A model generated the notes under the pieces. The model was given only the letters and a program-made list of their open reading frames with translations, was not told the origin of the DNA and ran no database searches. Position numbers and translations under genes: made by a program. 64,000 nt of DNA from Anodontia alba (Eukaryota; Mollusca; Bivalvia; Lucinida; Lucinidae), in NCBI GenBank assembly GCA_964016985.1, contig OZ024828.1, forward strand, positions 30,209,129-30,273,128, given 5' to 3'. Below, piece by piece: positions 22,568 to 37,601 of the stretch; the stretch's first letter is position 1; each line of letters starts with the position of its first letter.

Positions 22568-22940
22568 ATTTACACATCAAGTCCTCAATGTGTCCTATTT
22601 CATACGCGAACTGACGGAACTATGTTATGAGTTCATGAAATATATGGCCCTTCTGCTGTCAGTTTAGCCATTCTTTCCTTCTGTAGCAAATGGGAAAACA
22701 TGATTACCATACACGTGAATCAGCGACGTCGGATTAGGCTGCAATACAATGGATTAAGACTTGTAAGTTTTCGTACGTTTATCAATACCAATTTCGTCTG
22801 TGTGATTCTTAGTGCTGCACTCTCAAACACTGCACTGACGGAAAATATTCAGAACTATTAGCACCTTATCATATCTTTAACGATATTTGGACAAGCGTAT
22901 ACATTCTGATTAATTACCATTTGTTGCACTCGAAACTACA

Positions 22941-23697
22941 GGTTGAATGGCAAAATGTGTAGACCCAGATCAAATGGTTAATTTTAGGAGCTATCTCATC
23001 TGGGTTCACACCGTATCGCCACGTGTTTAATTGCATATGCTACGCACATAGTCAAATCGGCGTTTAGTCAAAAGCAGCTAATCTGCGTCAAAAACTACTG
23101 GTTTGAATATCAAACTGTCTAGACCAAGATCAAATGGTTCATTTTAGAAGTTTTGTGATCAGGGTCCGCGCTTTTTACTCACGTGCCAACATACTCATTC
23201 TACTCAGGTGGTCAAATCAGTGTTAAGTCGGAAACAGCAAACTGCGTTTAAAACTACTGGTTTAAATAGCAAACTATCTAGACCAAGATAACATGGTTCA
23301 TTTAAGGAGCTTTGTGATCTGGGTCTGCGCTGTTTACTCACGTGCCAACATACTCATTCTACTCAGGTGGTCAAATCAGTGTTAAGTCGGAAACAGCAAA
23401 CTGCGTCTAAAACTACTGTTTGAATGGCAGACTGCGTAGTCCCAGAACAAATTGTTCATTTAAGAAGCTATAAGATTTGGGTCCGCGCTGTTTGCTTACG
23501 TGTCCAAATGGTGAAATCAGCGTTTAGTCGAAAACAGCCAAACTGCGTCCGAAACAACTGGTTGAGATGCAATCTGTGTAGACCCAGATCAAATGGTTCA
23601 TGTTAGGAGCTATGTATTCAGGATCTGCTTTGTATGCTCGCGCGTCAACAAGCACATTCCACACAGATGGTCAAATCAGCGCTTAGTCGAAAGTAGG
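22941..23697 (+). repeat. Array of five subrepeats, unit 5
   Basis: Same length; AAACTATCTAGACC variant in subrepeat 3. Confidence 0.92.
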
Positions 23698-25095
23698 AAA
23701 CTTAATTATTGCCACCTACGCTCCAGTTTATATGCATATGAACACGGTAGAGATATGCAGACTGCACGATTTTCTCGTTGTCTAATACTTAACGATATAC
23801 AGATCCTTTGACTTTACTTAAAACATTATGGTTCTCATGTACACAAGAAGTAGATCAGCGTTTACAAAGGCGCCTGTGAATATGTGTGGGTTGAGTGTCA
23901 AATTACATTTTTTTTTCGTTTAGTAATTATTGCGGCATATGATAAAATCACAGTAAAAACTGGACGCCCAAAATTTAATGTCCATTTTCAGGATGCGCTC
24001 CTACAAATGACTGCCACAAATGTGTGCTTCAGCGCGTGTTTGCCTTGTATACAAAAGTTTTAAAGTAAACATATTATTTAATCCTTGTAAATCATTTTTG
24101 GCTGGTGCACGTTTTGATTTCTTGTTTTTGTATGCAGTCGCGTACGAAATGACCCAGTACACCAAAGCGAAAAGCGCTGGCATTATCACAGAACAAACTC
24201 AACTGCCATGATCCTACATGGAGCAAAGTAAGGGTCCTGAAAGAAATGCGTGAGGATACAGAACGCCATATATATCAGCAACCATGCAAACAAAGGCGTT
24301 TTAGACATATATGAAGGTTAACTTGAAAGACATTAACATGAATGTCCATACCACACAATCCTAAAGGTTTATGTTCTTAAGCGCATCTTTATAATATTGT
24401 TTTACATTGTTGCACGAACTCTACATTATATACAAAGCCAAACTTATGTCGGATTTCACATCTATATTCCCGAAAAGATTTTCAAAAAAGTCTCCTACTA
24501 CTCATACAACAGGGGGAGGGGGGGTTGGGAGAGGGACTACCCTTGTGTAATCATACCCGCCGGGAAGGATTCCGTTTGTGTATATATATATTCCCGAAAA
24601 GTTTTTCATATAAAGTTCCCCTACCACCCATAAAACATTAAAAGGGGGGAACTACCCTTGCGGAATCCTACCCACCGGGAAGGATTCCGTTTGTGAACGA
24701 AATCGTACGTTTCGTTCAGCGTCCAGGTAAAACCTGGACAGGATCTCTCCAATTATTTGGAGAAATAAACATTGGACGCTTTTCACAGAATTGCTCGCTT
24801 TAAATATGCATTTTGTATTAAAATTAAATGACTTTCGTATAGGTGACGATTTAACATTTATCCTCAAATATGTCCTATCAGTCACATTTTTCTTAAAGAT
24901 AAACAGACTAATAGAAAACGAGTGTCTATTACTATCTGAATGTCAGTATTATAACTGTTGGACTGGATCTGTTGACAAGTTTTTACACCTTTTTCATAGC
25001 AGACGACCGAGCTGTTAAACCGACTATTTGTCTCCCTTTACCAACCATTCACTTTATGAAGTGCTATGAACAAAATAATAATCACTAATTAATAA

Positions 25096-25179
25096 GAGCA
25101 CGGTGCTCGAGTGGATTCTTTTACTATTTTAAAAGAAAACACACGCCTCTTCATGTGGGTTCGAATCCTCACTTCGGCA
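25096..25179 (+). pseudogene. tRNA-Leu-like relic, unit 6
   Basis: Both boxes intact; spacer with GGATTC and CACACGCC. Confidence 0.5.
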
Positions 25180-27254
25180 TTTATTTTTTTTCTAAAAACA
25201 TTTTTTTTTTCATCCTTATTTTGTGTAAGTTTTCATTGTAGTTATGTTTTTTGTTTAGTTTTAGTTAACGTTAGCAGCGAAAATATTTTTATTAATAATA
25301 TAGCAGCCTTTGTTTGAGTTTGAAAAATTAAAGAAGAGAAATTTGATTGCTGATTACTATTCATATTTATAAAGCCTAGCGTACACCTCGTTCCTGGGTA
25401 TCACAATACTTTTTCATTGAAAGCACGCGTGGCTCCCTCATTGTTTCCAATGAATCTACAGCACTGAAATTGTAGTAGTACGCTGCAGCCTTAATTCAGT
25501 AGCTCCAAACGCTGTCCTCCTACATTTATAAAACCAAATCTGTGTATACAGCTTCAAACATACTAGAATCTTAAAGTGTGTATAGCATGGATGCAGGAAG
25601 GCATGTTCAAGATCCTGTTGTCTTAAAAAAGCGTTACAGAATCAAGAAAGCAAAGAAAACATAACGAGTCTCAACTCAACTGTGGCAGTATTTGCCATTT
25701 TCTCATGCGCCGACTTTTGTTTTTATTCGTCGGATCGTAAGAAAATAGCATTGTCCCATATTCTCATATGCCAATAGCCGTGAGACCCGGATAGGCATAC
25801 ACTTCCGAACAGTATAATCAAGGTTTTTTTGTTCGTCAATATTTTCTACCATATCGAACCGTTGAATTAGAATCGAAGGACCTGTTTCGACTGCGTGTGT
25901 GCAGCTAATCTTTGCCTTCGTTGTTCGCATATGCAATAAGACATTTGAAGCCTACCATAAGCGTGGTTCACGGCTGCGGACAGTTACAGCAATACAGCAA
26001 ATTAAGACCTGTACGTTTTATACATTTACCAATACGATTTTGTCTTGTTCACGTAGGTGTATGATTCTCATCACGGTCTGTCAACTTCTGTAATTACCGT
26101 AAATATTCAGACACATTAGTGCCTTGCTCTGCCTAATCAAATATTTGGACAGAATAGAAAATGTTCAGGAAGAACAACTATCACAGAACATATTATCGTT
26201 ATTGTTAATTATAATTAGGACAACAGAAAATGTCAATATGTCATATGCTCATAGAGTTGGCACAGGTAACCGTGAGCACGGTCTGGTCAGGTGTTTGTAA
26301 TATTTTTCTCTGTAATTTCTGACAAATATCTAAGTGGACAGAGTAAGACGCTGATCCGACTGCGCGCGCTTGAGTTGCAGGCTTATGCGCACCTTAGTTC
26401 GCCGCATATGTGAAAAGACCATTTTCGCATGTTGCTATTTTATTATAAGCTCAAATAAGTGAAAAAGTTTATGTCATATGCAAACAGTAGAGATTCAGAT
26501 AATTGTGCGCAACAAATATGTGAAAGAGTGTACATGTGTCAAATACCAATAGGAGAGACCATCCCGCGCATTTGCGTAGTCAGATCATGGTCTTCTCTGT
26601 CCGCCAAATTATTTGGTATGTTTTACAGTATTCAACAATTCTGTCAGCGGACAACGAAAACCATGATCAGGCTGCGTGGCTGCACAGACCAATCTGTGCA
26701 CGCGTCGGACTTATTAGTAAAATGAACAAAAAAGAATATATTCGGAAATGCTCGTGAACAAGGTCGAAATTTGTTAAATATTTAGTTGGTAGTAATCACT
26801 TTTCTTATTGACTTTTGTAGGTGTTCTTTTTGTTTACTTGTGTCTGGATGCGGAGAGTGAAGGGTAGCACCTACAGGTATTAAACGGAGAACATTCCGAA
26901 TACATAGTACATACGAATTAGTGTTCAGTACTTGACACAACGTATGAGTCTAGGTACTTGCTTATCTACGTCAAACCGATAAACTGTTGAATATTTCAGG
27001 AAGCTAAATATATCAAAAGCTTAATTTCACTACAGATGTGGCCAGATTTTAGTTAGAACAATTATACAGGGAAGGTAATATATAAAAAGAAAACGCTAGC
27101 GCCTGATTGCTGTACATGTAGTCAGATAGTACGGTTGATAGATGGTCGTCTTAGTTATTTGTGTATCTATGTCAACATAACTTTGGAACAGCTTAAAAAC
27201 TTCGAGATCAGTAAGCACTTGGATCGGTGACAGCATATCGGTCATTTCTTTCCA

Positions 27255-27304
27255 GCTCTCTCTCTCACTCTCTCACTCTCTCTCTCACTCTCTCTCTCTC
27301 TCTC

Positions 27305-27336
<32 letters not shown>

Positions 27337-27457
27337 CACGCGAACTGACGGACAGAGTGAAACACTACGTTATGAGTTAATGTATTACTATCGGCTGCTA
27401 GTCATTTCTTTACAACTCTTTCTCTCTCTCACTCTCCCTCTCTCTGTTTTTTTTTTT
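27255..27457 (+). repeat. CT and poly-T tracts, unit 6
   Basis: First copy of the longer CT form, with a third CAC interruption; T runs 31 and 11. Confidence 0.85.
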
Positions 27458-27830
27458 ATTTACACATCCAGTCCTCAATGTGTCCTATTTCATACGCGAA
27501 CTGACGGAACTATGTTATGAGTTCATGAAATATATGGCCCTTCTGCTGTCAGTTTAGCCATTCTTTCCTTCTGTAGCAAATGGGAAAACATGATTACCAT
27601 ACACGTGAATCAGCGACGTCGGATTAGGCTGCAATACAATGGATTAAGACTTGTAAGTTTTCGTACGTTTATCAATACCAATTTCGTCTGTGTGATTCTT
27701 AGTGCTGCACTCTCAAACACTGCACTGACGGAAAATATTCAGAACTATTAGCACCTTATCATATCTTTAACGATATTTGGACAAGCGTATACATTCTGAT
27801 TAATTACCATTTGTTGCACTCGAAACTACA

Positions 27831-28587
27831 GGTTGAATGGCAAAATGTGTAGACCCAGATCAAATGGTTAATTTTAGGAGCTATCTCATCTGGGTTCACA
27901 CCGTATCGCCACGTGTTTAATTGCATATGCTACGCACATAGTCAAATCGGCGTTTAGTCAAAAGCAGCTAATCTGCGTCGAAAACTACTGGTTTGAATAT
28001 CAAACTGTCTAGACCAAGATCAAATGGTTCATTTTAGGAGTTTTGTGATCAGGGTCCGCGCTTTTTACTCACGTGCCAACATACTCATTCTACTCCGGTG
28101 GTCAAATCAGTGTTAAGTCGGACACAGCAAACTGCGTTTAAAACTACTGGTTTAAATAGCAAACTGTCTAGACCAAGATAACATGGTTCATTTAAGGAGC
28201 TTTGTGATCTGGGTCTGCGCTGTTTACTCACGTGCCAACATACTCATTCTACTCAGGTGGTCAAATCAGTGTTAAGTCGGAAACAGCAAACTGCGTCTAA
28301 AACTACTGTTTGAATGGCAGACTGCGTAGTCCCAGAACAAATTGTTCATTTAAGAAGCTATAAGATTTGGGTCCGCGCTGTTTGCTTACGTGTCCAAATG
28401 GTGAAATCAGCGTTTAGTCGAAAACAGCCAAACTGCGTCCGAAACAACTGGTTGAGATGCAATCTGTGTAGACCCAGATCAAATGGTTCATGTTAGGAGC
28501 TATGTATTCAGGATCTGCTTTGTATGCTCGCGCGTCAACAAGCACATTCCACACAGATGGTCAAATCAGCGCTTAGTCGAAAGCAGG
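27831..28587 (+). repeat. Array of five subrepeats, unit 6
   Basis: Same length; C-block variants GCGTCGAAAAC and GGACACAGC; private CTACTCCGG. Confidence 0.92.
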
Positions 28588-29984
28588 AAACTTAATTATT
28601 GCCACCTACGCTCCAGTTTATATGCATATGAACACGGTAGAGATATGCAGACTGCACGATTTTCTCGTTGTCTAATACTTAACGATATACAGATCCTTTG
28701 ACTTTACTTAAAACATTATGGTTCTCATGTACACAAGAAGTAGATCAGCGTTTACAAAGGCGCCTGTGAATATGTGTGGGTTGAGTGTCAAATTACATTT
28801 TTTTTTCGTTTAGTAATTATTGCGGCATATGATAAAATCACAGTAAAAACTGGCCGCCCAAAATTTAATGTCCATTTTCAGGATGCGCTCCTACAAATGA
28901 CTGCCACAAATGTGTGCTTCAGCGCGTGTTTGCCTTGTATACAAAAGTTTTAAAGTAAACATATTATTTAATCCTTGTAAATCATTTTTGGCTGGTGCAC
29001 GTTTTGATTTCTTGTTTTTGTATGCAGTCGCGTACGAAATGACCCAGTACACCAAAGCGAAAAGCGCTGGCATTATCACAGAACAAACTCAACTGCCATG
29101 ATCCTACATGGAGCAAAGTAAGGATCCTGAAAGAAATGCGTGAGGATACAGAACGCCATATATATCAGCAACCATGCAAACAAAGGCGTTTTAGACATAT
29201 ATGAAGGTTAACTTGAAAGACATTAACATGAATGTCCATACCACACAATCCTATAGGTTTATGTTCTTAAGCGCATCTTTATAATATTGTTTTACATTGT
29301 TGCACGAACTCTACATTATACACAAAGCCAAACTTATGTCGGATTTCACATCTATATTCCCGAAAAGATTTTCAAAAAAGTCTCCTACTACTCATACAAC
29401 AGGGGGAGGGGGGTTGGGAGAGGGACTACCCTTGTGTAATCATACCCGCCGGGAAGGATTCCGTTTGTGTATATATATATTCCCGAAAAGTTTTTCATAT
29501 AAAGTTCCCCTACCACCCATAAAACATAAAAAGGGGGGAACTACCCTTGCGGAATCCTACCCACCGGGAAGGATTCCGTTTGTGAACGAAATCGTACGTT
29601 TCGTTCAGCGTCCAGGTTAAACCTGGACAGGATCTCTCCAATTAGTTGGAGAAATAAACATTGGACGCTTTTCACAGAATTGCTCGCTTTAAATATGCAT
29701 TTTGTATTAAAATTAAATGACTTTCGTATAGGTGACGATTTAACATTTATCCTCAAATATGTCCTATCAGTCACATTTTTCTTAAAGATAAACAGACTAA
29801 TAGAAAACGAGTGTCTATTACTATCTGAATGTCAGTATTATAACTGTTGGACTGGATCTGTTGACAAGTTTTTACACCTTTTTCATAGCAGACGACCGAG
29901 CTGTTAAACCGACTATTTGTCTCCCTTTACCAACCATTCACGTTATGAAGTGCTATGAACAAAATAATAATCACTAATTAATAA

Positions 29985-30069
29985 GAGCACGGTGCTCGAG
30001 TGGATTCTTTTACTATTTTTAAAAGAAAACACACGCCTCTTCATGTGGGTTCGATTCCTCACTTCGGCA
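29985..30069 (+). pseudogene. tRNA-Leu-like relic, unit 7
   Basis: One extra T in the spacer (85 nt). The B box reads GGTTCGATTCC, which still fits the consensus GGTTCGANTCC. Confidence 0.48.
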
Positions 30070-32143
30070 TTTATTTTTTTTCTAAAAACATTTTTTTTTC
30101 ATCCTTATTTTGTGTAAGTTTTCATTGTAGTTATGTTTTTTGTTTAGTTTTAGTTAACGTTAGCAGCGAAAATATTTTTATTAATAATATAGCAGCCTTT
30201 GTTTGAGTTTGAAAAATTAAAGAAGAGAAATTTGATTGCTGATTACTATTCACATTTATAAAGCCTAGCGTACACCTCGTTCCTGGGTATCACAATACTT
30301 TTTCATTGAAAGCACGCGTGGCTCCCTCATTGTTTCCAATGAATCTACAGCACTGAAATTGTAGTAGTACGCTGCAGCCTTAATTCAGTAGCTCCAAACG
30401 CTGTCCTCCTACATTTATAAAACCAAATCTGTGTATACAGCTTCAAACATACTAGAATCTTAAAGTGTGTATAGCATGGATGCAGGAAGGCATGTTCAAG
30501 ATCCTGTTGTCTTAAAAAAGCGTTACAGAATCAAGAAAGCAAAGAAAACATAACGAGTCTCAACTCAACTGTGGCAGTATTTGCCATTTTCTCATGCGCC
30601 GACTTTTGTTTTTATTCGTCGGATCGTAAGAAAATAGCATTGTCCCATATTCTCATATGCCAATAGCCGTGAGACCCGGATAGGCATACACTTCCGAACA
30701 GTATAATCAAGGTTTTTTTGTTCGTCAATATTTTCTACCATATCGAACCGTTGAATTAGAATCGAAGGACCTGTTTCGACTGCGTGTGTGCAGCTAATCT
30801 TTGCCTTCGTTGTTCGCATATGCAATAAGACATTTGAAGCCTACCATAAGCGTGGTTCACGGCTGCGGACAGTTACAGCAATACAGCAAATTAAGACCTG
30901 TACGTTTTATACATTTACCAATACGATTTTGTCTTGTTCACGTAGGTGTATGATTCTCATCACGGTCTCTCAACTTCTGTAATTACCGTAAATATTCAGA
31001 CACATTAGTGCCTTGCTCTGCCTAATCAAATATTTGGACAGAATAGAAAATGTTCAGGAAGAACAACTATCACAGAACATATTATCGTTATTGTTAATTA
31101 TAATTAGGACAACAGAAAATGTCAATATGTCATATGCTCATAGAGTTGGCACAGGTAACCGTGAGCACGGTCTGGTCAGGTGTTTGTAATATTTTTCTCT
31201 GTAATTTCTGACAAATATCTAAGTGGACAGAGTAAGACGCTGATCCGACTGCGCGCGCTTGAGTTGCAGGCTTATGCGCACCTTAGTTCGCCGCATATGT
31301 GAAAAGACCATTTTCGCATGTTGCTATTTTATTATAAGCTCAAATAAGTGAAAAAGTTTATGTCATATGCAAACAGTAGAGATTCAGATAATTGTGCGCA
31401 ACAAATATGTGAAAGAGTGTACATGTGTCAAATACCAATAGGAGAGACCATCCCGCGCATTTGCGTAGTCAGATCATGGTCTTCTCTGTCCGCCAAATTA
31501 TTTGGTATGTTTTACAGTATTCAACAATTCTGTCAGCGGACAACGAAAACCATGATCAGGCTGCGTGGCTGCACAGACCAATCTGTGCACGCGTCGGACT
31601 TATTAGTAAAATGAACAAAAAAGAATATATTCGGAAATGCTCGTGAACAAGGTCGAAATTTGTTAAATATTTAGTTGGTAGTAATCACTTTTCTTATTGA
31701 CTTTTGTAGGTGTTCTTTTTGTTTACTTGTGTCTGGATGCGGAGAGTGAAGGGTAGCACCTACAGGTATTAAACGGAGAACATTCCGAATACATAGTACA
31801 TACGAATTAGTGTTCAGTACTTGACACAACGTATGAGTCTAGGTACTTGCTTATCTACGTCAAACCGATAAACTGTTGAATATTTCAGGAAGCTAAATAT
31901 ATCAAAAGCTTAATTTCACTACAGATGTGGCCAGATTTTAGTTAGAACATTTATACAGGGAAGGTAATATATAAAAAGAAAACGCTAGCGCCTGATTGCT
32001 GTACATGTAGTCAGATAGTACGGTTGATAGATGGTCGTCTTAGTTATTTGTGTATCTATGTCAACATAACTTTGGAACAGCTTAAAAACTTCGAGATCAG
32101 TAAGCACTTGGATCGGTGACAGCATATCGGTCATTTCTTTCCA

Positions 32144-32340
32144 GCTCTCTCTCTCACTCTCTCACTCTCTCTCTCACTCTCTCTCTCTCTCTCGTTTTTT
32201 TTTTTTTTTTTTTTTTTTTCACGCGAACTGACGGACAGAGTGAAACACTACGTTATGAGTTAATGTATTACTATCGGCTGCTAGTCATTTCTTTACAACT
32301 CTTTCTCTCTCTCACTCTCCCTCTCTCTGTTTTTTTTTTT
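32144..32340 (+). repeat. CT and poly-T tracts, unit 7
   Basis: Longer CT form; T runs 25 and 11. Confidence 0.85.
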
Positions 32341-32713
32341 ATTTACACATCCAGTCCTCAATGTGTCCTATTTCATACGCGAACTGACGGAACTATGTTA
32401 TGAGTTCATGAAATATATGGCCCTTCTGCTGTCAGTTTAGCCATTCTTTCCTTCTGTAGCAAATGGGAAAACATGATTACCATACACGTGAATCAGCGAC
32501 GTCGGATTAGGCTGCAATACAATGGATTAAGACTTGTAAGTTTTCGTACGTTTATCAATACCAATTTCGTCTGTGTGATTCTTAGTGCTGCACTCTCAAA
32601 CACTGCACTGACGGAAAATATTCAGAACTATTAGCACCTTATCATATCTTTAACGATATTTGGACAAGCGTATACATTCTGATTAATTACCATTTGTTGC
32701 ACTCGAAACTACA

Positions 32714-33470
32714 GGTTGAATGGCAAAATGTGTAGACCCAGATCAAATGGTTAATTTTAGGAGCTATCTCATCTGGGTTCACACCGTATCGCCACGTGTT
32801 TAATTGCATATGCTACGCACATAGTCAAATCGGCGTTTAGTCAAAAGCAGCTAATCTGCGTCGAAAACTACTGGTTTGAATATCAAACTGTCTAGACCAA
32901 GATCAAATGGTTCATTTTAGGAGTTTTGTGATCAGGGTCCGCGCTTTTTACTCACGTGCCAACATACTCATTCTACTCAGGTGGTCAAATCAGTGTTAAG
33001 TCGGACACAGCAAACTGCGTTTAAAACTACTGGTTTAAATAGCAAACTGTCTAGACCAAGATAACATGGTTCATTTAAGGAGCTTTGTGATCTGGGTCTG
33101 CGCTGTTTACTCACGTGCCAACATACTCATTCTACTCAGGTGGTCAAATCAGTGTTAGGTCGGAAACAGCAAACTGCGTCTAAAACTACTGTTTGAATGG
33201 CAGACTGCGTAGTCCCAGAACAAATTGTTCATTTAAGAAGCTATAAGATTTGGGTCCGCGCTGTTTGCTTACGTGTCCAAATGGTGAAATCAGCGTTTAG
33301 TCGAAAACAGCCAAACTGCGTCCGAAACAACTGGTTGAGATGCAATCTGTGTAGACCCAGATCAAATGGTTCATGTTAGGAGCTATGTATTCAGGATCTG
33401 CTTTGTATGCTCGCGCGTCAACAAGCACATTCCACACAGATGGTCAAATCAGCGCTTAGTCGAAAGCAGG
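32714..33470 (+). repeat. Array of five subrepeats, unit 7
   Basis: Same length; C-block variants plus GTTAGGTCGG, shared with unit 8. Confidence 0.92.
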
Positions 33471-34867
33471 AAACTTAATTATTGCCACCTACGCTCCAGT
33501 TTATATGCATATGAACACGGTAGAGATATGCAGACTGCACGATTTTCTCGTTGTCTAATACTTAACGATATACAGATCCTTTGACTTTACTTAAAACATT
33601 ATGGTTCTCATGTACACAAGAAGTAGATCAGCGTTTACAAAGGCGCCTGTGAATATGTGTGGGTTGAGTGTCAAATTACATTTTTTTTTTCGTTTAGTAA
33701 TTATTGCGGCATATGATAAAATCACAGTAAAAACTGGCCGCCCAAAATTTAATGTCCATTTTCAGGATGCGCTCCTACAAATGACTGCCACAAATGTGTG
33801 CTTCAGCGCGTGTTTGCCTTGTATACAAAAGTTTTAAAGTAAACATATTATTTAATCCTTGTAAATCATTTTTGGCTGGTGCACGTTTTGATTTCTTGTT
33901 TTTGTATGCAGTCGCGTACGAAATGACCCAGTACACCAAAGCGAAAAGCGCTGGCATTATCACAGAACAAACTCAACTGCCATGATCCTACATGGAGCAA
34001 AGTAAGGATCCTGAAAGAAATGCGTGAGGATACAGAACGCCATATATATCAGCAACCATGCAAACAAAGGCGTTTTAGACATATATGAAGGTTAACTTGA
34101 AAGACATTAACATGAATGTCCATACCACACAATCCTATAGGTTTATGTTCTTAAGCGCATCTTTATAATATTGTTTTACATTGTTGCACGAACTCTACAT
34201 TATATACAAAGCCAAACTTATGTCGGATTTCACATCTATATTCCCGAAAAGATTTTCAAAAAAGTCTCCTACTACTCATACAACAGGGGGAGGGGGTTGG
34301 GAGAGGGACTACCCTTGTGTAATCATACCCGCCGGGAAGGATTCCGTTTGTGTATATATATATTCCCGAAAAGTTTTTCATATAAAGTTCCCCTACCACC
34401 CATAAAACATAAAAAGGGGGGAACTACCCTTGCGGAATCCTACCCACCGGGAAGGATTCCGTTTGTGAACGAAATCGTACGTTTCGTTCAGCGTCCAGGT
34501 TAAACCTGGACAGGATCTCTCCAATTAGTTGGAGAAATAAACATTGGACGCTTTTCACAGAATTGCTCGCTTTAAATATGCATTTTGTATTAAAATTAAA
34601 TGACTTTCGTATAGGTGACGATTTAACATTTATCCTCAAATATGTCCTATCAGTCACATTTTTCTTAAAGATAAACAGACTAATAGAAAACGAGTGTCTA
34701 TTACTATCTGAATGTCAGTATTATAACTGTTGGACTGGATCTGTTGACAAGTTTTTACACCTTTTTCATAGCAGACGACCGAGCTGTTAAACCGACTATT
34801 TGTCTCCCTTTACCAACCATTCACTTTATGAAGTGCTATGAACAAAATAATAATCACTAATTAATAA

Positions 34868-34952
34868 GAGCACGGTGTTCGAGTGGATTCTTTTACTATT
34901 TTTAAAAGAAAACACACGCCTCTTCATGTGGGTTCGAATCCTCACTTCGGCA
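34868..34952 (+). pseudogene. tRNA-Leu-like relic, unit 8
   Basis: The A-box region reads TGTTCGAGTGG, which also unpairs the 5' hairpin. The B box is intact. Confidence 0.48.
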
Positions 34953-37026
34953 TTTATTTTTTTTCTAAAAACATTTTTTTTTCATCCTTATTTTGTGTAA
35001 GTTTTCATTGTAGTTATGTTTTTTGTTTAGTTTTAGTTAACGTTAGCAGCGAAAATATTTTTATTAATAATATAGCAGCCTTTGTTTGAGTTTGAAAAAT
35101 TAAAGAAGAGAAATTTGATTGCTGATTACTATTCACATTTATAAAGCCTAGCGTACACCTCGTTCCTGGGTATCACAATACTTTTTCATTGAAAGCACGC
35201 GTGGCTCCCTCATTGTTTCCAATGAATCTACAGCACTGAAATTGTAGTAGTACGCTGCAGCCTTAATTCAGTAGCTCCAAACGCTGTCCTCCTACATTTA
35301 TAAAACCAAATCTGTGTATACAGCTTCAAACATACTAGAATCTTAAAGTGTGTATAGCATGGATGCAGGAAGGCATGTTCAAGATCCTGTTGTCTTAAAA
35401 AAGCGTTACAGAATCAAGAAAGCAAAGAAAACATAACGAGTCTCAACTCAACTGTGGCAGTATTTGCCATTTTCTCATGCGCCGACTTTTGTTTTTATTC
35501 GTCGGATCGTAAGAAAATAGCATTGTCCCATATTCTCATATGCCAATAGCCGTGAGACCCGGATAGGCATACACTTCCGAACAGTATAATCAAGGTTTTT
35601 TTGTTCGTCAATATTTTCTACCATATCGAACCGTTGAATTAGAATCGAAGGACCTGTTTCGACTGCGTGTGTGCAGCTAATCTTTGCCTTCGTTGTTCGC
35701 ATATGCAATAAGACATTTGAAGCCTACCATAAGCGTGGTTCACGGCTGCGGACAGTTACAGCAATACAGCAAATTAAGACCTGTACGTTTTATACATTTA
35801 CCAATACGATTTTGTCTTGTTCACGTAGGTGTATGATTCTCATCACGGTCTCTCAACTTCTGTAATTACCGTAAATATTCAGACACATTAGTGCCTTGCT
35901 CTGCCTAATCAAATATTTGGACAGAATAGAAAATGTTCAGGAAGATCAACTATCACAGAACATATTATCGTTATTGTTAATTATAATTAGGACAACAGAA
36001 AATGTCAATATGTCATATGCTCATAGAGTTGGCACAGGTAACCGTGAGCACGATCTGGTCAGGTGTTTGTAATATTTTTCTCTGTAATTTCTGACAAATA
36101 TCTAAGTGGACAGAGTAAGACGCTGATCCGACTGCGCGCGCTTGAGTTGCAGGCTTATGCGCACCTTAGTTCGCCGCATATGTGAAAAGACCATTTTCGC
36201 ATGTTGCTATTTTATTATAAGCTCAAATAAGTGAAAAAGTTTATGTCATATGCAAACAGTAGAGATTCAGATAATTGTGCGCAACAAATATGTGAAAGAG
36301 TGTACATGTGTCAAATACCAATAGGAGAGACCATCCCGCGCATTTGCGTAGTCAGATCATGGTCTTCTCTGTCCGCCAAATTATTTGGTATGTTTTACAG
36401 TATTCAACAATTCTGTCAGCGGACAACGAAAACCATGATCAGGCTGCGTGGCTGCACAGACCAATCTGTGCACGCGTCGGACTTATTAGTAAAATGAACA
36501 AAAAAGAATATATTCGGAAATGCTCGTGAACAAGGTCGAAATTTGTTAAATATTTAGTTGGTAGTAATCACTTTTCTTATTGACTTTTGTAGGTGTTCTT
36601 TTTGTTTACTTGTGTCTGGATGCGGAGAGTGAAGGGTAGCACCTACAGGTATTAAACGGAGAACATTCCGAATACATAGTACATACGAATTAGTGTTCAG
36701 TACTTGACACAACGTATGAGTCTAGGTACTTGCTTATCTACGTCAAACCGATAAACTGTTGAATATTTCAGGAAGCTAAATATATCAAAAGCTTAATTTC
36801 ACTACAGATGTGGCCAGATTTTAGTTAGAACATTTATACAGGGAAGGTAATATATAAAAAGAAAACGCTAGCGCCTGATTGCTGTACATGTAGTCAGATA
36901 GTACGGTTGATAGATGGTCGTCTTAGTTATTTGTGTATCTATGTCAACATAACTTTGGAACAGCTTAAAAACTTCGAGATCAGTAAGCACTTGGATCGGT
37001 GACAGCATATCGGTCATTTCTTTCCA

Positions 37027-37228
37027 GCTCTCTCTCTCACTCTCTCACTCTCTCTCTCACTCTCTCTCTCTCTCTCGTTTTTTTTTTTTTTTTTTTTTTT
37101 TTTTTTCACGCGAACTGACGGACAGAGTGAAACACTACGTTATGAGTTAATGTATTACTATCGGCTGCTAGTCATTTCTTTACAACTCTTTCTCTCTCTC
37201 ACTCTCCCTCTCTCTGTTTTTTTTTTTT
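37027..37228 (+). repeat. CT and poly-T tracts, unit 8
   Basis: Longer CT form; T runs 29 and 12. Confidence 0.85.
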
Positions 37229-37601
37229 ATTTACACATCCAGTCCTCAATGTGTCCTATTTCATACGCGAACTGACGGAACTATGTTATGAGTTCATGAA
37301 ATATATGGCCCTTCTGCTGTCAGTTTAGCCATTCTTTCCTTCTGTAGCAAATGGGAAAACATGATTACCATACACGTGAATCAGCGACGTCGGATTAGGC
37401 TGCAATACAATGGATTAAGACTTGTAAGTTTTCGTACGTTTATCAATACCAATTTCGTCTGTGTGATTCTTAGTGCTGCACTCTCAAACACTGCACTGAC
37501 GGAAAATATTCAGAACTATTAGCACCTTATCATATCTTTAACGATATTTGGACAAGCGTATACATTCTGATTAATTACCATTTGTTGCACTCGAAACTAC
37601 A

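Larger units (their letters stand above)
19584..24459 (+). repeat. Macrosatellite unit 5 (4876 bp)
   Basis: B-block copy. It has the longest first poly-T tract in the window (33 T, 22415-22447). Private changes include CGATTGCGTG near 21011 and AAAGTAGG at the end of the subrepeat array. Confidence 0.97.
24460..29349 (+). repeat. Macrosatellite unit 6 (4890 bp), B-to-C transition
   Basis: Starts as a B-block copy (TTAT loop, CATATTTATAAAG). By the CT tract at 27255 it has the longer CT form of units 7-10, and further on the C-block variants CTGCGTCGAAAAC (about 27974), GGACACAGC (about 28120) and CCTATAGG (about 29251). The exchange point therefore lies near or before 27.25 kb. Confidence 0.96.
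29350..34233 (+). repeat. Macrosatellite unit 7 (4884 bp)
   Basis: C-block copy: GTCCAGGTTAAACCTGGAC hairpin near 29610, an extra T in the tRNA-like region, and CACATTTATAAAG near 30251. The tRNA-like B box reads GGTTCGATTCC here. Confidence 0.97.

Noticed and set aside
22350..22667. Frame of 95-107 codons rich in Ser/Leu then Phe
   Set aside because: It is the translation of the CT and poly-T tracts, and it appears only where the T-run length happens to keep the frame.
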